Shown here: piece after piece, positions 58,931-64,000 of the stretch
How positions within the stretch are numbered: position 1 is the first letter of the stretch
Layout of the letters: the number at the start of each line of letters is the position of its first letter
NCBI GenBank assembly: GCA_028707125.1
Contig: JAQTUX010000001.1
Span: forward strand, 1,052,023-1,116,022
Source: Candidatus Omnitrophota bacterium
Lineage (GTDB): Bacteria > Omnitrophota > Gorgyraeia > Gygaellales > JAQTUX01
Reading direction: 5' to 3'
DNA: 64,000 nucleotides
Notes under the pieces: model-generated
Databases searched by the model: none
What the model was told of the DNA's origin: nothing
The model's input: only the letters and a program-made list of their open reading frames with translations
Position numbers and translations under genes: made by a program

Positions 58931-59951
58931 AGAACACCTTCGCTATTTCATAAAGTTCCGGATCTATCGTCTTAAGTTTTGTCACCGCCTCTTCCAGCGG
59001 CACATCGACTATTTTGTTGCCCTTTAAGCTCACCATATGCCCGAACTTTTTTGTCTTGACCAGCTCTACCGCCTTGACGCCGAAACGCGTGCCCAGGACG
59101 CGGTCAAAGGCCGTGGGGCTGCCGCCCCTCTGAATATGCCCGAGGACGCTTACGCGCGTTTCGTATCCGGTGCGCTTTTCTATTTCCCTGGCGAGCAGGT
59201 CGCCTATGCCCCCCAATCTTACATGTCCGAATTCGTCAAGTTTTTGCTCCTGCAGGACCATAGAGCCCTTTTTAAACTCGGCGCCTTCCGCCACAACCAC
59301 GATGCTGAAGGTCTTGCCGCGGCCGTGCCTCTTTTTAAGCAGGATCGCCACCTCTTCAACATCAATAGGGTATTCCGGTATGAGGATGATGTCCGCGCCC
59401 CCAGCGATGCCGGCCTCCGCGGCGATCCACCCCGCGTGCCTGCCCATGACCTCAACGACTATTATGCGATGGTGGCTTTCCGCGGTCGTATGCAATCTGT
59501 CAATGCATTCTGTGGCTATGTTTATCGCCGTGTCAAAGCCAAAGGTGTAATCCGTGGCAGAAAGATCGTTGTCTATGGTCTTTGGGACGCCCACAATATT
59601 CAATCCTTCCTTGCACAGCTTATTGGCAACGCCAAGGGTGTCTTCCCCGCCTACCGCTACCAGGGCGTCAAGCCCCATTTTCTTATAATTATCTTTCGCG
59701 CGCTGGACAGAGCCCTCTTCTTTATAGGGATTTGTGCGGCTGGTGCCTAATATCGTGCCGCCCCTGGGAAGTATGCCTGAAATCGCCTGAAGGTCCAATT
59801 CCATAGTGTCGTTCTCGATCAACCCCTTCCAGCCGTTCTTTATCCCTATGACCCTGATATTCTCATTAAAGCTTTTCCTTACGACCGCCCTGATAACCGG
59901 GTTTAATCCGGGGCAGTCGCCTCCGCCGGTGAGAATTCCAATAGTAGCCAT
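58923..59951 (-). CDS. pfkA: 6-phosphofructokinase, residues of the pyrophosphate type
   Basis: 342 residues. GILTGGGDCPGLNPVIRAV, TGYETRVSVLGHIQRGGSP and MGRHAGWIAAEAG are PfkA landmarks. Two discriminating sites read GGEDTLGV and VPKTIDNDL: Asp at the position of E. coli Gly104 and Lys at Gly124, as in PPi-dependent enzymes (group with Amycolatopsis). So PPi, not ATP, is the likely donor, making the step reversible. It overlaps gmhA by 8 bp. Confidence 0.92.
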   Translation of the reverse strand: MATIGILTGGGDCPGLNPVIRAVVRKSFNENIRVIGIKNGWKGLIENDTMELDLQAISGILPRGGTILGTSRTNPYKEEGSVQRAKDNYKKMGLDALVAVGGEDTLGVANKLCKEGLNIVGVPKTIDNDLSATDYTFGFDTAINIATECIDRLHTTAESHHRIIVVEVMGRHAGWIAAEAGIAGGADIILIPEYPIDVEEVAILLKKRHGRGKTFSIVVVAEGAEFKKGSMVLQEQKLDEFGHVRLGGIGDLLAREIEKRTGYETRVSVLGHIQRGGSPTAFDRVLGTRFGVKAVELVKTKKFGHMVSLKGNKIVDVPLEEAVTKLKTIDPELYEIAKVFFG

Positions 59952-59975
59952 GCCTTTATTCCTCCTTATTATGTA

Positions 59976-60584
59976 TTAATGGCGCCCGTAACCAAAGGGG
60001 ACAGCCGGCCCTTTGGCATATCTGCCTTCTTCATGCTCTTTCTTGTTCTTTTCCTCATGCGAGATTATCTTGGCGACGTGTATCCTCGCCATGACCTCGG
60101 CATCTATGCCTAACTCCTGTATCCTTGACTTTATCATTTCCTGAAGCCTGCTGGTCACATCGGGTATGTTCGTCTCAGACCTCAAGATCAACCGTATGTT
60201 CACTTCTATGTTATTTTTCTTCCCCGCTATGACTTTGGGCTTTAACTCCCTTATCTCGGGTATGCCGCTGGAAATCCTCTTGATGAGGTCTTCAACCGCC
60301 GAGAGCGCGATGGTCACCTCTCCGGTGGGCATCTTAAAGGCGATCGTCCTTTCGCGCTGCCATCTGCCTGTAATGCCCTGGGTGAAAAAGAGATTGAACA
60401 GAAAGATAAACACGGCTACGAGAAAAATTATCTGCCGCGACTGCATATCGTCATATATCAAATGGAGCGCGCTGGAGATGTGCTCCGGGTATATCCAATG
60501 CAGCGACAGAGAGATCAACAGTCCGGCCAAAGCGCATATGACTATTGTATAAAAGATAAGCCCCAAAACAGTAAAGAATTTCAT
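59976..60584 (-). CDS. amaP: AmaP-like membrane anchor of Asp23 family
   Basis: 202 residues. Two N-terminal helices (about 7-30 and 50-70), then an alkaline-shock-like domain (EVTIALSAVEDLIKRI, EVNIRLILRSETNIPDV). It pairs with the Asp23 gene 3 bp upstream. In Firmicutes AmaP anchors Asp23 at the membrane; probably the same here. Tail is charged and His-ended. Confidence 0.85.
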   Translation of the reverse strand: MKFFTVLGLIFYTIVICALAGLLISLSLHWIYPEHISSALHLIYDDMQSRQIIFLVAVFIFLFNLFFTQGITGRWQRERTIAFKMPTGEVTIALSAVEDLIKRISSGIPEIRELKPKVIAGKKNNIEVNIRLILRSETNIPDVTSRLQEMIKSRIQELGIDAEVMARIHVAKIISHEEKNKKEHEEGRYAKGPAVPFGYGRH

Positions 60585-60587
60585 CGC

Positions 60588-60944
60588 CTACCCCCTTTCT
60601 ATGCCCTGAATATTTATATTGATATCTTTAATGACCAGGTTGGTCGTCTTTTCCAGATTCCTTCTTACATTCTCCTGGACCTGCGAGGCAACATCAGGGA
60701 TGCTGTATCCGTACTTCACTACCAGCGGGATATCTATCTTGACCTCGCCGTTTGAATCTATATCAACCTTGATGCCTCCTGTTTGCCTGTCTCTGCCGAT
60801 AAATTCAAAAATAAACCTTCGCATATCGCTTCCCAGCCCCTTTACGCCGTCTATTTCGCAGGCGGCGATAGAGGCGACGGAAGAGATCGCTTTTTTATGG
60901 ATCTTGACCAAACCGAATTCTGTCCTGGATTCTTCCCTATTCAT
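60588..60944 (-). CDS. Asp23/Gls24 family envelope stress protein
   Basis: 118 residues: GLVKIHKKAISSVASIAACEIDGVKG, VKIDIPLVVKYGYSIPDVASQVQE and INIQGIE are the family pattern. Located after accC, as in the accB-accC-asp23 order of Bacillus. Partner of the AmaP-like protein. Confidence 0.92.
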   Translation of the reverse strand: MNREESRTEFGLVKIHKKAISSVASIAACEIDGVKGLGSDMRRFIFEFIGRDRQTGGIKVDIDSNGEVKIDIPLVVKYGYSIPDVASQVQENVRRNLEKTTNLVIKDININIQGIERG

Positions 60945-60965
60945 GCCTTCCCCCTTGAATTTTTG

Positions 60966-62324
60966 TTATTCTTCCGATTCTTCCTTCAAAATCTCCTGCA
61001 CAAAATGCGTGGAAAAGTTCCCGCTCACAAAAAGCGGATTATTCAGGATTATTTTATGAAAATCAATCGTCGTGTGTATGGGGGCTATCACGAATTCGTC
61101 CAGCGCCCTCCTCATAGTGCCTATGGCCTCGGTCCTGTCCTTGCCGTGCACGATGAGCTTGGCCACCATAGAATCGTAAAAGGGGTTTACCGTGTAGCCC
61201 TGGTATACATGGGTATCCACTCTCACTCCCGGGCCGCCCGGCAGTATAAGGGTTTCGATCTTCCCGGGAGAAGGCATAAAGGCCTTGCTGTGATCTTCCG
61301 CGTTGATGCGGCATTCAATGGCCGCGCCTTCCATCTTAACGTCTTCCTGGCTCACCTTCAGCTTCTCGCCCGCGGCGATCCTTATCTGCTCCTTGATGAT
61401 ATCCATGCCGGTCACCATTTCCGTTACCGGATGCTCAACCTGGACCCTGGTGTTCATCTCTATAAAGTAATATTTCCCGGTATTTTCATCGAGCAGGAAT
61501 TCTACCGTGCCGCAGGACAAATACCCTATGCTCTTTGCCCCCTCGATAGCCATCTGGCCGAGGTGCTTCCTGCTTTTGGGGTCGACCAACGGCGAGGGGG
61601 ACTCTTCAAGGAGCTTCTGGTGCCTCCTCTGGATACTGCAATCCCTCTCACCCAGATGTATTATGTTGCCTGCCTTATCGGCAATGATCTGTATCTCTAT
61701 GTGGCGCGGCTTCTCAATATATTTTTCTATATAGACGTCTGAATTGCCGAAACTCGCCTCGGCCTCTGTCTGCGCGGTCATCAAAGCTCCGATAAGCCGC
61801 ACATCGTTATGACAGATCCTCATCCCTCTGCCGCCTCCGCCCGCTACGGCCTTGATGATCACGGGATAGCCCACCTGTTTGGCTATCTTCAGCGCCTCTT
61901 CCTTGCTCTTTATGGAGGACTTGCTCCCGGGAATGACAGGAAGCCCTATCTTAAGCATGGTTTCCCTTGCCAGCATCTTATCGCCCATCTGCCGTATATT
62001 TTCAGGAGTAGGCCCTATAAAGGTGATCTGGCAGGACTGGCATATCTCGGCAAAATGGGCATTCTCGGCAAGAAAGCCGTAACCGGGATGTATGGCCTCA
62101 ACGTCTGTGATCTCCGCGGCGCTTATCAAGGCCGGGATATTAAGGTAGCTCTCTTTGCTCGCCGCCGCGCCTATACAAACCGCTTCATCGGCAAACCTCA
62201 CATGCAGCGAGTCCTTATCCGCTTGCGAATATACCGCCACAGTGCGTATGCCCAACTCTTTGCATGCCCGTATTATCCTGAGGGCGATCTCGCCCCTGTT
62301 GGCTATGAGGACCTTTGAGAACAT
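60966..62324 (-). CDS. accC: Biotin carboxylase subunit of acetyl-CoA carboxylase
   Basis: 452 residues, ATP-grasp. [57 protein letters not shown], and ECRINAED. Carboxylates the biotin of AccB. 5 bp downstream of accB. Confidence 0.97.
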   Translation of the reverse strand: MFSKVLIANRGEIALRIIRACKELGIRTVAVYSQADKDSLHVRFADEAVCIGAAASKESYLNIPALISAAEITDVEAIHPGYGFLAENAHFAEICQSCQITFIGPTPENIRQMGDKMLARETMLKIGLPVIPGSKSSIKSKEEALKIAKQVGYPVIIKAVAGGGGRGMRICHNDVRLIGALMTAQTEAEASFGNSDVYIEKYIEKPRHIEIQIIADKAGNIIHLGERDCSIQRRHQKLLEESPSPLVDPKSRKHLGQMAIEGAKSIGYLSCGTVEFLLDENTGKYYFIEMNTRVQVEHPVTEMVTGMDIIKEQIRIAAGEKLKVSQEDVKMEGAAIECRINAEDHSKAFMPSPGKIETLILPGGPGVRVDTHVYQGYTVNPFYDSMVAKLIVHGKDRTEAIGTMRRALDEFVIAPIHTTIDFHKIILNNPLFVSGNFSTHFVQEILKEESEE

Positions 62325-62329
62325 ATTAT

Positions 62330-62776
62330 TTATAACGGTTCGATTAAAAAGACGGGTTGGCCGAATTCGACTGGTTCAGCGTTATCAACTAAAACTTCCT
62401 TTATCCTGCCCCTTACCTCTGCCTTTATTTCGTTCATCAGCTTCATCGCCTCTATAATGCAAATAACCTGGCCCGGCTCTATGGCATCGCCAGCGTTTAC
62501 AAATGGCGCCGATTCAGGAGACGGCGCCCTGTAAAAGGTGCCGACCATGGGGGATTTGATCTCTGCCAGCTTGCCTGCTTCCTTAGCTGCTGCCTGCGAC
62601 TCCTGGGCCCTGGGCAGTACCTGCTCTTTTTCAACTATAACGGGGGAATTCAGGTCGCCTGACTGTGAGGAGCCCTTGCGCAATTTAATGCGAGTCCCGT
62701 CCTTTTCGATCTCAAGCTCGGTGAGCCCGTTCTCGTTCATAAGATTTATCATTTCCTTGATCTCTTTAAGGTTCAT
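62330..62776 (-). CDS. accB: Biotin carboxyl carrier protein
   Basis: 148 residues. Biotinyl motif [15 protein letters not shown] with the modified Lys, an Ala-rich linker and an N-terminal helix ([20 protein letters not shown]). Start has a GGTGGAGAG ribosome site. Works with accC. Confidence 0.96.
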   Translation of the reverse strand: MNLKEIKEMINLMNENGLTELEIEKDGTRIKLRKGSSQSGDLNSPVIVEKEQVLPRAQESQAAAKEAGKLAEIKSPMVGTFYRAPSPESAPFVNAGDAIEPGQVICIIEAMKLMNEIKAEVRGRIKEVLVDNAEPVEFGQPVFLIEPL

Positions 62777-62791
62777 CTCTCCACCTCTCGG

Positions 62792-63349
62792 TTATGCCCT
62801 TTCAATATATTCCCCGGTCCGGGTATCCACCTTTATCATATCGCCCGTGTTGACAAACAACGGGACATAGACCACCGCTCCGGTCTCAATAGTGGCCGGC
62901 TTGCCGCTGCTTTTTGCCGTATCGCCTTTAATGCCCGGCTCCGTATGCTCTACTTTTACTATGATGGTATTCGGCAGGCTTATATTAAGAAGGTCTCCCT
63001 TATAAAAATACGCGCTCACCTCCAGGTTGTCCTTAAGAAAAGGCTCCTTGCCCTGCAGATTGTCTTTATGCAGCGCCAGGTCCTCAAAGTTATCCTGGTC
63101 TATGAAATGGAACATGTCTCCCGCGCGGTAGGAATAGGCGAGCTTCCTCTCGTCCACAAAGGCCTCCTCGATCTTTTCTTCGCCCCTGAAGGTGTATTCC
63201 TGTATATTGCCGGTCTTCAGATTGCGCAGCTTCGTCCTGACAAACGCTGAGCCCTTGCCCGGCTTGACATGGTTGACTTCCACCACCATATACACGTTCC
63301 CTTCAACCAAGACCGTAAGCCCTGTCTTAACCTGATTAATGGATAGCAT
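62792..63349 (-). CDS. efp: Elongation factor P
   Basis: 185 residues, three beta domains. The loop HVKPGKGSAFVRTK carries the conserved Lys that can be modified; the C-terminal TGEYIERA is typical. It relieves stalling at polyprolines. Order pepP-efp-accB-accC is conserved in many bacteria. Confidence 0.97.
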   Translation of the reverse strand: MLSINQVKTGLTVLVEGNVYMVVEVNHVKPGKGSAFVRTKLRNLKTGNIQEYTFRGEEKIEEAFVDERKLAYSYRAGDMFHFIDQDNFEDLALHKDNLQGKEPFLKDNLEVSAYFYKGDLLNISLPNTIIVKVEHTEPGIKGDTAKSSGKPATIETGAVVYVPLFVNTGDMIKVDTRTGEYIERA

Positions 63350-63371
63350 AGAGGATTATTTTACTTAAGAT

Positions 63372-64000
63372 TTAACGCGTTGTCAATACTTCACATCCGC
63401 CTTCGGTCACCAGCACCATGTCTTCTATACGCACGCCGAACTTACCCGGCAGATATATGCCCGGCTCAACCGTAAACACCATCCCCGGCAGAAGCCGCGT
63501 CATATTTGTTGAGTTGATATACGGCAGCTCGTGCGCTTCCAGGCCTACGCCATGGCCCAGGGAATGCCGGAAGAACTTTCCGTAGCCCCTGCTCGCGATA
63601 TGGCCCCTCGCTTTATGATCCACATCTTTAGCGCAGATCCCCGGCCTTATTGCCGATATAGCCAACTCTTGCGCCTCCAACGCCGTGTCGTAAATCTTTA
63701 GAAATTCCCTGCTCCTGCAGTTACGTTTAAATACCCGGGTTATGTCTGAGTTATAACCCTCAAAATTAACGCCCATATCGATCAGGACCGGCTCATCCCT
63801 CTTAAGCCGGCTTTCTCCTGTCGGATAATGAGGCATTGAGCCGTTCTTGCCAAAGGCCACTATGGTATCAAATGCCATGCTTCTGACGCCGTTGCCCCTG
63901 GCCAATGATTCTATAGCGATCTGAATATCTATCTCTTTTCTGCCGCGCCTGAGCGTCTTTCTTACCTGTTCAAGGCATTTAGCCGTCCTTGCTATGGCCT
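63372..64000 (-). CDS. Xaa-Pro aminopeptidase, M24 family (5' truncated)
   Basis: The frame stays open to the window edge (64000), so the Met at 63905 is internal. About 208 residues visible. The dimetal ligands are present: VLIDMGVNFEGYNSDITRVF (two Asp), HSLGHGVGLEAHE (His), VFTVEPGIYLPG (Glu) and VRIEDMVLVTEGG (Glu). It removes N-terminal residues before proline. Typical partner of efp. Confidence 0.93.
   Translation of the reverse strand, partial: AIARTAKCLEQVRKTLRRGRKEIDIQIAIESLARGNGVRSMAFDTIVAFGKNGSMPHYPTGESRLKRDEPVLIDMGVNFEGYNSDITRVFKRNCRSREFLKIYDTALEAQELAISAIRPGICAKDVDHKARGHIASRGYGKFFRHSLGHGVGLEAHELPYINSTNMTRLLPGMVFTVEPGIYLPGKFGVRIEDMVLVTEGGCEVLTTR

Overview
The window looks like a piece of a Gram-negative (two-membrane) bacterial chromosome of moderate GC content, most likely from Candidatus Omnitrophota (OP3, PVC superphylum). 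This placement is an inference. The direct pointers are a small basic protein of the type known from Chlamydiae and Verrucomicrobia (49100-49393), LPS-heptose genes (gmhA, rfaE2), an outer-membrane porin, several lipoproteins, and many PilZ and DUF proteins typical of uncultured PVC relatives.

Layout. 1-6224 is a Bat-type operon (a truncated first gene, two von Willebrand A proteins, TPR proteins, BatD). 6253-12555 holds housekeeping genes: panB, glyS, ppdK, a sigma-70 factor and apt. 12556-12925 is a stretch of perfect hairpins ending in tRNA-Arg(CCT). 12939-15672 carries a PHP phosphoesterase, a lipoprotein and a porin closed by a strong terminator. 15862-21565 is a glucan-linked cluster: a ParA ATPase fused to a CBM48 glycogen-binding domain, small proteins, glycogen phosphorylase, a GGQ release-factor-like protein and a DUF134 regulator. 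Every gene to 21565 is on + and every gene from 21873 to 45969 is on -. Between them, at 21630-21657, lies a sequence that closely matches XerCD dif sites, so this is probably the replication terminus.

21873-35303 holds a transglutaminase-like protein, two histidine kinases, three PilZ domains, a response regulator, uppP, a radical SAM enzyme, an M48 lipoprotein protease whose first codons sit inside a palindromic element, and a short lipid cassette (ACP, ACP-FabZ fusion, CrtI-like oxidoreductase). 35379-44645 is a defence operon: a type I restriction-modification system (hsdM, hsdS, hsdR) whose core genes are interrupted by AT-rich cargo, namely a HEPN protein, an AbiU2-like protein and an AIPR protein. 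A 38-bp remnant of an hsdS 3' end marks one insertion. A signal-peptide-bearing phospholipase-D/winged-helix protein lies next to it.

46058-47343 is a GspA/GspB pair. 47355-64000, all on -, is dense housekeeping: aroB, site-2 protease, SPOR, HD-GYP, dgt, HIT, an NlpD-like protein, tRNA-Gly(CCC), thiamine genes (thiC, thiE and a separate ThiD2), heptose genes, a phosphofructokinase with the pyrophosphate-type residues, Asp23/AmaP, accC, accB, efp and a truncated pepP. Together with ppdK, the phosphofructokinase suggests pyrophosphate-linked glycolysis, and glgP supplies it with glycogen. Several genes have a good -10 box only a few bases before the start codon and no Shine-Dalgarno sequence, so leaderless mRNAs appear common.
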